Assembly: GCA_964432885.1 (NCBI GenBank)
Contig: CAYSPG010000010.1
Coordinates: 77,795-141,794 of the forward strand
Origin: CAYSPG01 sp964432885
GTDB lineage: Bacteria > Bacteroidota > Bacteroidia > AKYH767-A > OLB10
Direction: 5' to 3'
DNA: 64,000 nucleotides
Position numbers and translations under genes: made by a program. Shown piece after piece: positions 1 to 8,697 of the stretch (within the stretch, counting starts at the first letter, position 1; every line of letters starts with the position of its first letter). The notes under the pieces were generated by a model. It was not told where the DNA came from. It did not search any database and worked only from the letters and a program-made list of their open reading frames with translations.

Positions 1-519
1 ATTGGGTGTTAAACCTATTTCAAAAATATAATCTTCCTCAACCTTAAAATATTTTGATGCAGGTGTACCCGGCACTGCAGATGAATCAAGAACCATAATT
101 CCAGCATGTCCTTTTCCCAATCCCACTTCGTCTTCGGCACAAATCATTCCTGAAGATTCCTGCCCGCGTATTTTTGATTTTTTAATTTCAAAGGGTTCAC
201 CAAATGTTGGATACAAACGTGCTCCTGGTAATGCTACCAGCACTTTTTGTCCCGCTGCTACATTGGCCGCACCACATACTATTTGTAGCACCTCATCTTT
301 GCCAACATTAACTTGGGTTACACTTAACCGGTCGGCATCAGGGTGTTTTTCTTTTTGCAACACTTCACCAATTACCAAGCCGCGCAAGCCGCCTTTTATT
401 GATTCGGTTTCTTCAAATGCCTCCACTTCCAATCCGCAGCTTGTAAGCAACGCACTTAACTCTTCAGCATTTATGTTTATATTGATATACTGTTTAAGCC
501 AGTTGTATGAAATTTTCAT
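1..519 (-). CDS. pheT: Phenylalanine-tRNA ligase beta subunit, N-terminal part
   Basis: Beta subunit of the phenylalanyl-tRNA synthetase, which with PheS charges tRNA-Phe in the cytoplasm. Only the first 173 codons are inside the window; the family is usually about 800 residues, so the 3' end lies off the left edge. The start MKISYNWLKQYI is typical of PheT. Residues about 40-150 form the EMAP/OB-like tRNA-binding domain (GEVLQKEKHPDADRL, then QIVCGAANV), and the visible part ends in the family motif EIGLTPN. The ATG at 517-519 is the only sensible start. Transcription runs out of the window, divergent from the next gene. Confidence 0.95.
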   Translation of the reverse strand, partial: MKISYNWLKQYINININAEELSALLTSCGLEVEAFEETESIKGGLRGLVIGEVLQKEKHPDADRLSVTQVNVGKDEVLQIVCGAANVAAGQKVLVALPGARLYPTFGEPFEIKKSKIRGQESSGMICAEDEVGLGKGHAGIMVLDSSAVPGTPASKYFKVEEDYIFEIGLTPN

Positions 520-580
520 TGTTAAATTATAAAGCGCGAAAATACAAAAATCAGATGCGATGGAAAGGGTACTAGAATTT

Positions 581-693
581 TAGTTCATAGTTGTTAGTTG
601 TTTTTTTTAGTTTTAAAGTTTAGCAGGAGATATCTGAAAACGTTACCAGCAAAATATTTTAGCTCAAGCTAAAACCAATAACTAAAAACTATT
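581..693. repeat. Heptad repeat, pheT / DUF486 spacer
   Basis: Three 7-nt units (TAGTTCA, TAGTTGT, TAGTTGT) at 581-601 face three roughly complementary units (AACCAAT, AACTAAA, AACTATT) at 673-693. The two halves could pair across a 71-nt AT-rich loop. This is the same repeat style as in the ribosomal spacers, with another core word. Confidence 0.5.
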
Positions 694-699
694 TCGTTC

Positions 700-707
700 T
701 ACATTTG
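700..707 (+). promoter_or_regulatory. Candidate -7 box (TACATTTG)
   Basis: Exact match to the Bacteroidota -7 consensus TAnnTTTG, 13 nt before the ATG of the DUF486 gene. I see no TTG at the usual distance upstream, and the leader would be very short, so only the -7 element is supported. Confidence 0.45.
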
Positions 708-720
708 CATCAAAAAAAGT

Positions 721-1047
721 ATGCGCACAATTTTATTACTGCTGGTATCTAACGTGTTTATGACCTTTGCATGGTATGGGCATTTAAAATTTAAAGAAGT
801 TTCACTTTGGAAAGTTGTTTTGGTATCGTGGCTGATAGCATTTGTTGAATATTGTTTTATGGTTCCAGCCAATCGCTTTGGCAGCGAAATGTATTCGGCC
901 GCACAGCTAAAAGCGATACAGGAAATTATTACATTGGTGGTGTTTAGTGTTTTTTCGGTATGGTATCTGGGCGAAAAATTTACCTGGAACTATGCCATTG
1001 GATTTTTCTTTTTGGTAGTGGCCGCGTGGTTTATTTTTAAGAAGTAA
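721..1047 (+). CDS. DMT family small membrane protein (DUF486)
   Basis: Protein of 108 residues with four hydrophobic segments (about 2-20, 27-48, 67-84, 88-105). It resembles the DUF486/DMT_6 family, single four-helix units related to drug/metabolite transporters, which are expected to dimerise in the inner membrane. Family-like features are FMTFAWYGHLKF near the N terminus, MVPANRFG in the middle and YLGEKFTWNYAIGF before the last helix. The length is normal for the family. No substrate is known to me. It stands alone between divergent pheT and the convergent ABC permease gene. Confidence 0.8.
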   Translation: MRTILLLLVSNVFMTFAWYGHLKFKEVSLWKVVLVSWLIAFVEYCFMVPANRFGSEMYSAAQLKAIQEIITLVVFSVFSVWYLGEKFTWNYAIGFFFLVVAAWFIFKK

Positions 1048-1166
1048 AGGCTGGTAGCTGATTAGCAGGTGTGTGATAAAAAGTGATTGTATGCTCAGAT
1101 TGATTCTGAAAATCTGGGTGTTTTATTTTTTTAAAAATTTCAATCTGTGCATCTGTGGCTTCTACT

Positions 1167-2432
1167 TTATTTACTTCTTATTATTTCCACCGGATCAACC
1201 TTGGCGGCTTTGCGTGCAGGAAAGTAGCCGGCAAGGGCAGTGGAAATAATGGCAAATGCAAATGCAAAAATGTAAAACAGTGGAGAGGAGTTAAACTGTA
1301 AATGCGTCATGGTTACAAAACCGCGTATGTTCATGGGTATGCTTCCTATTATTTTTGTTAAAACAAAACCAAGTATCAATCCTAAAATACCTCCGGCAAA
1401 ACCAATGATGAGCGACTCGGCCATAAAAATTTTGCGTATGTCAATGTCTTTGTAGCCGATGGCTTTTAGGATGGCTATGTCCGACATCTTTTCATAGATA
1501 ATCATCATCAGGATATTAAAAATTCCAAAGCCCGAAACAATAAGAATGGAAACGATGATTAGAACGGTAATTAAATTTTGTACCTTAAAAATGCCAAAAA
1601 TATTTGCATTAGCCTGCTTCCAGTCTTCGGCTTTATAGCCATATTTTTTTTGAAACATGGCAGCAAGCATTTCTGCATTGTCAACATTTTTTAATTTAAT
1701 GTTTATGTCGGTAATATAGCTTGGGTCAACCAGCAAAAGCTTTTGTGCATTGCGTATGTTTATGTATGCACGTGAGTTGTCAAGCGCTGTTAACCCGGTG
1801 CGGTTTATGCCTGTTACCTTCATGGTTAGCGAAACACCTTTGGGCGAAATAACAGTAAGGTTATCATTAACTTTTGCACCTAACTTATCGGCAAGTCCAT
1901 CGCCTAAAATAATAGCGTTAGGCAGTGTTTGCAATTTTAGCATATCACCCTCAAGCATGTGGCCTTTTACATCAAATAAAATATCTTCTTTTTCAATGTT
2001 TACACCTGCCAGCGAGCCGGCCATTTGTTTAGTGCCATTGCGAATAATTGCCTGTAATCCTAAGTAAGGTGAAACACCTTGTACCTCTGAATTTTTTTCT
2101 ATGTCGCCTAATATGGCAAATGCGTTTTTTATTTTAGGCTCTTCGTCTTTTGGTTTTTGATTGTGCACCACAATCCAGCTATCAGGATTTTGGGTGTGTG
2201 TTTGCAAAATGCTTTTGCGGTTTTTATCCGCCTCGTAAAATAGATGCACATTGGCAGTGGTGTTTACAGCCTGATCAATAAAAGTGGTTTGAAAACCTGT
2301 TATTAACCCTGCCTGAAAAATAAAAACTGCAATGCCAAACATTACTCCAAGCATGGCAACAAGTGTTTGCCTACGCTTTGATACAAGGTGAGTTAATGCA
2401 ATTCGAAGAAGTGGGTTTTTTTTGTTGAACAT
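1167..2432 (-). CDS. FtsX/MacB-type ABC transporter permease
   Basis: Inner-membrane permease subunit of the MacB/LolC/FtsX class, 421 residues. One transmembrane helix near the N terminus (LVAMLGVMFGIAVFIFQAG) is followed by a periplasmic MacB-like domain of about 220 residues, then three C-terminal helices with the FtsX-type motif YEKMSDIAILKAIGY between the first two. An upstream frame extension exists, but it would run 59 nt into ade. The ATG at 2430-2432 sits 20 nt after the ade stop and begins MFNKKNPLLRIAL, which is typical. No ATPase gene is adjacent, so its partner must be encoded elsewhere. It follows ade in the same direction and may be co-transcribed. Confidence 0.85.
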   Translation of the reverse strand: MFNKKNPLLRIALTHLVSKRRQTLVAMLGVMFGIAVFIFQAGLITGFQTTFIDQAVNTTANVHLFYEADKNRKSILQTHTQNPDSWIVVHNQKPKDEEPKIKNAFAILGDIEKNSEVQGVSPYLGLQAIIRNGTKQMAGSLAGVNIEKEDILFDVKGHMLEGDMLKLQTLPNAIILGDGLADKLGAKVNDNLTVISPKGVSLTMKVTGINRTGLTALDNSRAYINIRNAQKLLLVDPSYITDINIKLKNVDNAEMLAAMFQKKYGYKAEDWKQANANIFGIFKVQNLITVLIIVSILIVSGFGIFNILMMIIYEKMSDIAILKAIGYKDIDIRKIFMAESLIIGFAGGILGLILGFVLTKIIGSIPMNIRGFVTMTHLQFNSSPLFYIFAFAFAIISTALAGYFPARKAAKVDPVEIIRSK

Positions 2433-2451
2433 TTTTTCAGTTGCAAAAAAT

Positions 2452-4071
2452 TTAGCAGCTAAGTTCAGCAAACTCAAACTTATCTGCATCAAATAATCCT
2501 TTATCTCCAATTTTAAAATGCGGTATTACAAGCAAAGCCATAAACGACAGCGTCATATAAGGTGCCTTTAGTTTTGAACCCAGTGTTTTTGCAAAAGCAT
2601 CTATGGCCGCATATGCTTGCCCTATTTCATGGCAGGGTTTGTCACTCATTAATCCACCAATGGGAAGTGCAATGCGGTGTTGCGCAGTATTTCCTACAGC
2701 GCTTAGTCCGCCTTTGCTGTTTATCAATAAGTTTATTGCCTTTGTAATCTCTTCATCGCTTACGCCTGTGGCAATAATGTTATGCGAATCGTGCGCTACG
2801 GTGCTTGCAATTGCTCCTGTTTTTAACCCAAAGTTTTTAATAAATCCCACCACCGGTTTTACTTTGGTGTAGCGATTTACCACTACAATTTTTAAAATAT
2901 CATTAACTACATCGCTTACTGCAAAACCATTTTCGGTTTTTGCTTTTGCTTTTATGCAGTTGGTAATTAGCTGCCCGTCTATTGCTTCAATTACATTTAT
3001 ATCGGCAGATGCAACAGTTACTTTTATTTCATCCGTTTTTATTTCTGTTGTGTTAAATGAATTGATGATGTGGTGCACTTTGTCTTTTAAGAAAGTTTTT
3101 CCATTCTCTGCTACCAATTCTCCCTCAACAAAAGTTTGCAACACATTGAAATTGGCTAAATTATCTACCACAATAAAATCGGCTTTATCTTTTTGCTGCA
3201 GTAGCCCCACATCAAGTTTGTAGTGAGTAACCGGATTTACACAGGCACATTGCAGTACATCCATTAATTTATGCCCAGAAGCAACTGAGCGTTTTACCAA
3301 TTGGTTGATGTGGCCTACCAGCAAATCATCAGGATGTTTGTCATCGCTGCAAAGCATAACCATATTGGTGTGGGAAGAAATTACAGAATGAAGGGCATCA
3401 AAATTTTTTGCTGCTGAGCCTTCGCGAATAATTATTTTCATGCCCATGCTAAGTTTATCAAGCGCTTCTTCAAGGGTAAAACATTCGTGGTCGGTGGATA
3501 TTCCTGCATTAATGTATTTTTTGGCCTGCTCACCGCGCAGGCCGGGTGCGTGGCCGTCAACCGGTTTGCCATGCGCATGTGCCGATGCAATTTTTTTCAT
3601 CACGCCTAAATCATTAAACAATACACCGGGATAGTTCATCATCTCGCTTAAATATTTTATTTCGGGGCGTTGCAGTAATTTTTCAACTGCGTTTGAATTT
3701 ATCACCGCTCCGGCACTTTCAAAACCGGTGGCTGGTACACAGCTTGGCGCGCCAAAATTAAATTTCAGTTTAGCGTCTTTTGCGTTTTCAATCATATAAT
3801 CAACTCCTGCTATACCACAAACATTGGCAATTTCATGCGGATCGCTTACCGTTGCTACTGTGCCATGCGCAAGTGCAATGCGTGCAAATTCATATGGCAC
3901 CAGCATCGAACTTTCGATGTGTATATGTGCATCAACAAAGCCGGGAAGTATAAAATTGGGAGATGAATTATCATTGTATTCAATTTTTTCAATCACACCG
4001 TTTTTTATAAAAAGTGTTCCCTTAAAAACTTGGCGGTTTAGTACATCAACTATGGTTCCTGAAATAGTCAT
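2452..4071 (-). CDS. ade: Adenine deaminase
   Basis: Amidohydrolase-superfamily enzyme converting adenine to hypoxanthine and ammonia in purine salvage. The 539 residues match the usual length for the Ade family. The metal-binding HxH motif is H49/H51 in VDAHIHIESS, followed by SDPHEIANV. Further family motifs are VDGHAPGL, STDHECFTLEEA, CSDDKHPDDL and, near the C terminus, ALPIGGLMSDKP. The C-terminal domain after residue about 390 is the Ade-specific one. The start ATG at 4069-4071 fits the alignment. First gene of a probable two-gene unit with the downstream permease; there is no obvious functional link between the two. Confidence 0.93.
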   Translation of the reverse strand: MTISGTIVDVLNRQVFKGTLFIKNGVIEKIEYNDNSSPNFILPGFVDAHIHIESSMLVPYEFARIALAHGTVATVSDPHEIANVCGIAGVDYMIENAKDAKLKFNFGAPSCVPATGFESAGAVINSNAVEKLLQRPEIKYLSEMMNYPGVLFNDLGVMKKIASAHAHGKPVDGHAPGLRGEQAKKYINAGISTDHECFTLEEALDKLSMGMKIIIREGSAAKNFDALHSVISSHTNMVMLCSDDKHPDDLLVGHINQLVKRSVASGHKLMDVLQCACVNPVTHYKLDVGLLQQKDKADFIVVDNLANFNVLQTFVEGELVAENGKTFLKDKVHHIINSFNTTEIKTDEIKVTVASADINVIEAIDGQLITNCIKAKAKTENGFAVSDVVNDILKIVVVNRYTKVKPVVGFIKNFGLKTGAIASTVAHDSHNIIATGVSDEEITKAINLLINSKGGLSAVGNTAQHRIALPIGGLMSDKPCHEIGQAYAAIDAFAKTLGSKLKAPYMTLSFMALLVIPHFKIGDKGLFDADKFEFAELSC

Positions 4072-4113
4072 TAGTTATTTTCTAATTAGGAATTGGTAAA
4101 CTTTTGAGATGGG

Positions 4114-4237
4114 TACAAAATAACTTAATAACTAAATACCTTACTTCTTCAATTACTTTTTTACCTCAATTCCATTCATCCCTTAATACCCCAATTATCC
4201 AAATACCCTATCCCCAAATCCCTTAATTCTATAATTC
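4114..4237. other. 124-nt tract with no G on the + strand
   Basis: Not a single G occurs in 124 consecutive bases just upstream of the cold-shock promoter. The tract is rich in degenerate CCCTTAAT / CCCCAATT / CCCCAAAT words. It lies upstream of the likely transcription start, so it would act as DNA rather than as mRNA leader. Confidence 0.7.
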
Positions 4238-4252
4238 GTACCAAAATTCTTT

Positions 4253-4260
4253 TACCTTTG
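4253..4260 (+). promoter_or_regulatory. Candidate -7 box (TACCTTTG) of the cold-shock gene
   Basis: Perfect TAnnTTTG match 33 nt before the cold-shock ATG, giving a leader of roughly 25-30 nt. No clear TTG is seen 19-21 nt upstream. Confidence 0.6.
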
Positions 4261-4293
4261 CGCGCATTATTAACAAATTAATTTATTTATTAA

Positions 4294-4488
4294 ATGGCAA
4301 CTGGTAAAGTAAAGTTCTTCAACTCAGCCAAAGGTTTTGGTTTTATTGTTGAAGACGATGGCGGAAAAGAATTGTTTGTACATCAAACAGGTCTTGTTGA
4401 CCGCATCTCAGAAAACGACCTTGTAAGCTACGAAGTAGTGCAAGGCAAAAAAGGCTTAAACGCTGTTAATGTTAAAAAACAATCGTAA
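4294..4488 (+). CDS. CspA-family cold-shock protein
   Basis: Small cytoplasmic single-stranded nucleic-acid-binding protein (64 residues, one OB fold), expected to act as an RNA chaperone at low temperature or in growth transitions. RNP1 is KGFGFIV (about 13-19) and RNP2 is LFVH (27-30); both aromatic binding patches are intact. Its length equals the minimal family domain. It has its own promoter box upstream and a strong terminator downstream, so it is monocistronic. No long cold-shock-type 5' leader is visible between the promoter box and the start codon. Confidence 0.95.
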   Translation: MATGKVKFFNSAKGFGFIVEDDGGKELFVHQTGLVDRISENDLVSYEVVQGKKGLNAVNVKKQS

Positions 4489-4531
4489 TTGAAATCATAG
4501 ATTTTATTACCTAAGTATTTTAATGTTTTCC

Positions 4532-4568
4532 AATCCCGAAACAAGTTATTGTTTCGGGATTTTGGTTT
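4532..4568 (+). terminator. Intrinsic terminator of the cold-shock gene
   Basis: Perfect 13-bp stem (4532-4544 with 4549-4561) with a GTTA loop, followed by TTGGTTTTA. The rest of the 4569-4764 interval shows no gene. It holds only a 10-nt inverted pair (4641-4650 with 4721-4730) of doubtful meaning. Confidence 0.85.
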
Positions 4569-4764
4569 TAATATAGGTGCGAGCTACAACATCATACCTA
4601 GAATTTATATGGGTTGGAGTTTGAAAAAAGTTTAATAACAGTAAGAAATTTGAAATAAATTTTTGGCGTTTGGAGATTATGGTTTAAGATATAACCTGAA
4701 AGGAATAGTTTGGGTTCTATAATTTCTTACAGTTTCTTCCTCGTCTATTGCGTTTAATAACCCC

Positions 4765-4803
4765 ACAAAAAAACCGGAGTAAATCAAACTCCGGTTTTTT
4801 TGT
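4765..4803 (-). terminator. Intrinsic terminator of pnp
   Basis: Perfect 16-bp stem (4765-4780 with 4788-4803) with a 7-nt loop and a T7/A7 tract in the arms, so it can work in both directions. It abuts the pnp stop codon at 4803-4805. Confidence 0.85.
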
Positions 4804-7004
4804 TATTCGTTTTCTCTCGGTTGTTTTCTCTCTCTGCCACCGCCATGTTCGGCATGTGCCGGTTTATCATGATGAGGCCTGTCGCTTCTTTCGGGCTTTG
4901 GTAAAAGTACCTTTCGCGATAGTTTCAGCTTTCCATTTTTCTCGTCCACACCAATCAGCTTTACCTCAACCATATCGCCTTCTTTAAATACGCCATCCAT
5001 GCTGGCAAGGCGCTCGTGTGTAATTTCTGATATGTGCAGCAGGGCATCTTTGCCTGGCATAATTTCAATAAAGGCACCAAACGACTGTATGTTTTTTACT
5101 TTGCCTTTATATACTTCGCCAATTTCGGGCACAGCCACAATGGCTTTTACGCGGCCAAGTGCTTTGTCCATGCTTTCTTTTCCAACAGCAGCAATTTGCA
5201 CAATGCCTTTGTTGTCTTTTTCTTCAATGGTAATGGTGGCACCGCTTTCGCGCTGTATTTCCTGTATAATTTTACCTCCTGGACCAATTACGGCACCAAT
5301 CTGATCAACTTCAATAGTTAGTTCAATAATGCGTGGTGCATGTGGTTTGTAATCGGCATTGGGTTGTGCAAGGGTTTTTTCCATTTCGGCAATAATGTGC
5401 AATCGTCCTTCACGTGCTTGCATCAATGCCTTGGTTAATACTTCGTAAGGCAGGCCTTGTACTTTTAAGTCCATCTGTGTAGCGGTTAACCCCTTTTTGG
5501 TTCCTGTTACTTTAAAGTCCATATCACCAAGATGGTCTTCGTCACCCAAAATATCGCTAAGTACAGCAAATCGTTTTCCATCGCTAATCAATCCCATGGC
5601 AATGCCAGCACAGGTTGCTTTGGTTTTAATTCCTGCTTCCATCAGCGCAAGCGAGCCAGCGCATACTGTTGCCATAGAACTTGAGCCATTACTTTCTAAA
5701 ATATCACTAACCACCCGAATGGTGTATGGATTTTCAGATGCATCTGGCAATACTTTTTCTAACGATCGGCATGCTAAGTTACCATGTCCCACTTCGCGTC
5801 TGCCTGTTCCTCTATTAGGACGAACCTCACCCGTTGAAAAGCCGGGGAAGTTATAGTGCAGTAAAAATTTGCGTGTACCTTCTATCATGGCGCCATCAAT
5901 CATTTGCTCTTCCATTTTACCTCCCAGGGTAACAGTGGTAAGCGATTGTGTTTCGCCACGTGTAAATATGGCGGAGCCATGTGCGCTTGGTATATATCCC
6001 ACCTCGCACCATATAGGGCGTATTTGCGTAAGCGCACGGCCGTCTAAACGTTTGCCCTCAGCAAGTATGGCTTCACGCACGGCATCATACTCTACATCAT
6101 GATAATATTTATTGATGAGTGCTTCTTTTTGTTCTAATTCTTCCTCGCTAAACTGGGTTTTAAATTCGTCAAGTATGGCTTTAAAGGCTTCGCTGCGCTT
6201 ATGTTTGTTTGGATTGCCTGCAGTGGCAACCTTATACACTTTATCATAGGTAGCGTCTTTAACCTTTGCACGAAGTTCCTCATCATGCTCTTCGTGGTTG
6301 TAATCGCGCTTGGTTTTACCGCCAATTTTTTCTAATAAATCAAGCTGTGCTTTGCACTGCACTTTTATGGCATCGTGTGCAGCTTTAATAGCTTCCACCA
6401 TTACTTCTTCACTTACTTCATCCATTTCGCCTTCCACCATCAAAATATTTTCGGCTGTACCAGCAACTATCAAATCAAGGTCGGCATTTTTAATAGCATC
6501 GGTTAAAGGATTTATTTCCATTTTTCCGTTTATACGTGCCACGCGCACTTCAGAAATAGGACCGTTAAACGGAATATCACTTACCGTAAGTGCAGCCGAT
6601 GCAGCCAAAGCAGCAAGTGCATCGGGCATTACCTGTGCATCGCCACTTATCAGCGTTACCATTATTTGTGTATCGGCATGAAAATTTTCAGGAAACATGG
6701 GGCGCAATGCGCGGTCAATGAGTCGAGAAATTAAAATTTCATATTCACTAAGGCGGGCTTCACGTTTAAAAAATCCACCCGGAAAACGGCCAACACCGGC
6801 ATATTTTTCCTGGTAGTCAACAGTAAGTGGCATAAAGTCAGTGCCGGGTACTGCCTCTGGTTTTGCACAGGCTGTTGCCAACAGCATGCAGTTGCCTAAC
6901 CGCACCACCACACTGCCTTCGGCTTGTTTGGCAAGTTTACCTGTTTCAATAGTTACTTCGCGTCCGTCCGGAAGCTGAAAAGATTGTTTTGTTCCTAATT
7001 GCAT
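4803..7004 (-). CDS. pnp: Polyribonucleotide nucleotidyltransferase (PNPase)
   Basis: Phosphorolytic 3'-5' exoribonuclease of mRNA decay, a homotrimer in the cytoplasm. The 733 residues contain two RNase PH domains (about 1-230 and 310-540, the second with the GTRKFLLHYNFPGFSTGE region), a KH domain with the IGPGGKIIQEI loop (about 555-615) and an S1 domain starting GEVYKGKVKNIQSFGAF (about 625-695). The basic His/Arg/Lys-rich tail is short. The start is ATG 7002-7004, giving MQLGTKQSFQLPDG. It lies downstream of rpsO, the classical rpsO-pnp order, with an intrinsic terminator in between, so pnp expression probably depends on read-through or a weak internal promoter. Confidence 0.97.
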   Translation of the reverse strand: MQLGTKQSFQLPDGREVTIETGKLAKQAEGSVVVRLGNCMLLATACAKPEAVPGTDFMPLTVDYQEKYAGVGRFPGGFFKREARLSEYEILISRLIDRALRPMFPENFHADTQIMVTLISGDAQVMPDALAALAASAALTVSDIPFNGPISEVRVARINGKMEINPLTDAIKNADLDLIVAGTAENILMVEGEMDEVSEEVMVEAIKAAHDAIKVQCKAQLDLLEKIGGKTKRDYNHEEHDEELRAKVKDATYDKVYKVATAGNPNKHKRSEAFKAILDEFKTQFSEEELEQKEALINKYYHDVEYDAVREAILAEGKRLDGRALTQIRPIWCEVGYIPSAHGSAIFTRGETQSLTTVTLGGKMEEQMIDGAMIEGTRKFLLHYNFPGFSTGEVRPNRGTGRREVGHGNLACRSLEKVLPDASENPYTIRVVSDILESNGSSSMATVCAGSLALMEAGIKTKATCAGIAMGLISDGKRFAVLSDILGDEDHLGDMDFKVTGTKKGLTATQMDLKVQGLPYEVLTKALMQAREGRLHIIAEMEKTLAQPNADYKPHAPRIIELTIEVDQIGAVIGPGGKIIQEIQRESGATITIEEKDNKGIVQIAAVGKESMDKALGRVKAIVAVPEIGEVYKGKVKNIQSFGAFIEIMPGKDALLHISEITHERLASMDGVFKEGDMVEVKLIGVDEKNGKLKLSRKVLLPKPERSDRPHHDKPAHAEHGGGRERKQPRENE

Positions 7005-7044
7005 TTGATTTGTTTTATTGTTTTGTTGCGTACGTCTTTAAAAT

Positions 7045-7074
7045 TAAAAAAGGCAAACCCCAATGGCTGCCTTT
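7045..7074 (-). terminator. Terminator/attenuator between rpsO and pnp
   Basis: On the minus strand a 7-bp stem AAAGGCA/TGCCTTT (7068-7074 with 7049-7055) is followed directly by a T tract. It lies after rpsO and before pnp, the position of the t1 terminator in the enterobacterial rpsO-pnp operon. Confidence 0.7.
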
Positions 7075-7077
7075 ATT

Positions 7078-7150
7078 ATTGAATATTGAATATTGGTGCA
7101 GGAATATGGAGGAGGTTTTAATCTTTAATATTCCATCTTCAATATTCAAT
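7078..7150. repeat. Heptad repeat, rpsO-pnp spacer
   Basis: ATTGAAT occurs twice in tandem at 7078-7091 and AATATTC at 7127-7133 and 7141-7147. All four units lie in one continuous 7-nt register (offset 49 = 7 x 7). The two words are nearly complementary, so the tract can fold back on itself. It touches the rpsO stop codon. Confidence 0.65.
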
Positions 7151-7419
7151 TACTTTCTTAATCCTAACTCGCTAACTATTTTGCGGTAGCGGTCAATTTT
7201 TGTTTTGTGCAGGTAATCCAAAAGGCTTCTGCGCTTACCCACCAATTTTATTAACGACTGCTGAGTTGCAAAGTCCTTTTTCTGAATTTTTAAGTGTTCG
7301 GTAAGTTCATTGATACGCTCGGTAAACATAGCAATTTGCGCTTCGGTGCTTCCTGTGTTTTTTTCGGCTCCGCCAAATTTAGCAAACAGTGCTTTCTTTT
7401 TTTCTGATGTAAGAATCAT
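7150..7419 (-). CDS. rpsO: 30S ribosomal protein uS15
   Basis: Primary 16S rRNA-binding protein of the platform, 89 residues, the standard length. Helical family signatures are NTGSTEAQIAMFTERI (about 21-36), LTEHLKIQKKDF and the RNA-contacting SLIKLVGKRRSLLDYL, ending in YRKIVSELGLRK. Start ATG at 7417-7419. It has its own -7 box upstream and a terminator downstream, so a monocistronic rpsO message is likely, with some read-through into pnp. Confidence 0.97.
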   Translation of the reverse strand: MILTSEKKKALFAKFGGAEKNTGSTEAQIAMFTERINELTEHLKIQKKDFATQQSLIKLVGKRRSLLDYLHKTKIDRYRKIVSELGLRK

Positions 7420-7453
7420 GGGTACTGTGTATTTGTTTTTTTTAATGAGGCGG

Positions 7454-7461
7454 CAAATATA
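7454..7461 (-). promoter_or_regulatory. Candidate -7 box of rpsO
   Basis: On the minus strand the sequence reads TATATTTG, an exact TAnnTTTG match, about 35 nt before the rpsO start. No clear -33 TTG is visible. Confidence 0.5.
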
Positions 7462-7542
7462 AAAAGATTTCTGACACTTTGATTTAAATGTTTAATGCCG
7501 AAATGGGGGGTAGTTTACCTCTGTTTAAGTAAAAAAAGCATG

Positions 7543-8568
7543 TTATTTTGAAACCCTGGCCAATCCTTCTTTGGCAATGGTATAATCCGGCTTTAGCTCA
7601 ATGGCTTTTTCAAAGTCGGCTTTGGCAGCCATAATGTTTCCTAATGTTTCGTAAGACAGCCCGCGATTGTAATAAGCTTCACGGTACTGCGGATTGGCAG
7701 CTATGGCATTGGTATAATGCTTAATTGCCTCGTTATACACCTTTAAATAAATCTGGTGTATATATCCTAAGTTAAAATGCGCTTGCGCATTGTTTTTGTT
7801 TATTAAAATTATGCTTGTATAATCCTGTATGGCCCTGTCAAGTGCATCATGATCCTGATACCAAAGGCCCCTGCCATATAAAGCTTCCTCACTGTTGGGA
7901 TTTATTTTTATACAGTTGTTAAAATAATCTACTGCTAGCGCATTGTTTTGTTGTTGCATAAGCACAGCAAGTTGCATATGTGCATCATAAAAATTTGGGT
8001 TAATGTTAACAGCCTCTCTAAATGTTTTAATTGCGCCTGTCGTATCTCCTTTTTCTTTTTGGTTAAATCCGCGCATAAGCAAAGCACGGTTGTTTGTAGG
8101 GTCTTTTGCCAGCAGCGTGTCCAAATATTTATTTGACAAATCGTTTTGCCGTACATATAAAAACAACTCGGCAAGCCGGATGGCAGCATCGAAATTATTG
8201 GCGTCAAGCATTCGCACTTTTTGCAGCGCATCACGGGTGGCTTTTGTTTTGTTTAGTTTAAAAGTAATGTCGGCATAAACCATATAATATTCAGCCCTTG
8301 TACTGTCCAATGCAATGGCGGCTTCCATATCGGCATAAGCCAGGTCAAAAAAGTTTTTGGCATTATATGCACGCGCACGGTTAAAATAATTGGATGCATT
8401 GGATGAGTCGTTCATCACTTTAGTGGTAAGCGCATCCACAAGGCTATCGCCCGTTGAAACAGGAGTTATGCCATCGGTATTTTTAGTGGGGGTGTTGCAT
8501 CCGCAAATGGATAAAGCAAGCAAACCGGCAATAATAGTGCGTTGCAATTTTAACAAGCCTAAAAACAT
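7543..8568 (-). CDS. TPR-repeat lipoprotein
   Basis: Protein of 341 residues with a hydrophobic signal (TIIAGLLALSICGC) ending in a lipobox-like ICGC, so probably a lipid-anchored envelope protein. From about residue 60 to the end it consists of around eight TPR units, recognisable by repeated patterns such as AQAHFNLGYIHQ, YREAYYNRGLSYETLGN and MAAKADFEKAIELKPDY. TPR arrays are protein-binding scaffolds, and no enzymatic domain is seen. I cannot assign a specific partner. It is transcribed toward rpsO with 123 nt between, and no terminator is visible there. Confidence 0.8.
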   Translation of the reverse strand: MFLGLLKLQRTIIAGLLALSICGCNTPTKNTDGITPVSTGDSLVDALTTKVMNDSSNASNYFNRARAYNAKNFFDLAYADMEAAIALDSTRAEYYMVYADITFKLNKTKATRDALQKVRMLDANNFDAAIRLAELFLYVRQNDLSNKYLDTLLAKDPTNNRALLMRGFNQKEKGDTTGAIKTFREAVNINPNFYDAHMQLAVLMQQQNNALAVDYFNNCIKINPNSEEALYGRGLWYQDHDALDRAIQDYTSIILINKNNAQAHFNLGYIHQIYLKVYNEAIKHYTNAIAANPQYREAYYNRGLSYETLGNIMAAKADFEKAIELKPDYTIAKEGLARVSK

Positions 8569-8697
8569 AGAATATAAAATTGGGTGGCTAAAGTAAGAAT
8601 TAATAAAAGCACACTTATAAGCATTGCATCGAATGCCGCTTTAGGTTTCAAATAAATTTATTACTTATGCAGCCATAAATCTAAATACATAAAAACA

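Noticed and set aside
2433..2510. Longer N terminus of the ABC permease
   Set aside because: It would overlap ade by 59 nt and adds no family-like sequence; the ATG at 2432 fits.
5497..5856. Antisense frames inside pnp, for example of 119 residues
   Set aside because: Product of codon bias in a conserved gene; no recognisable motif.
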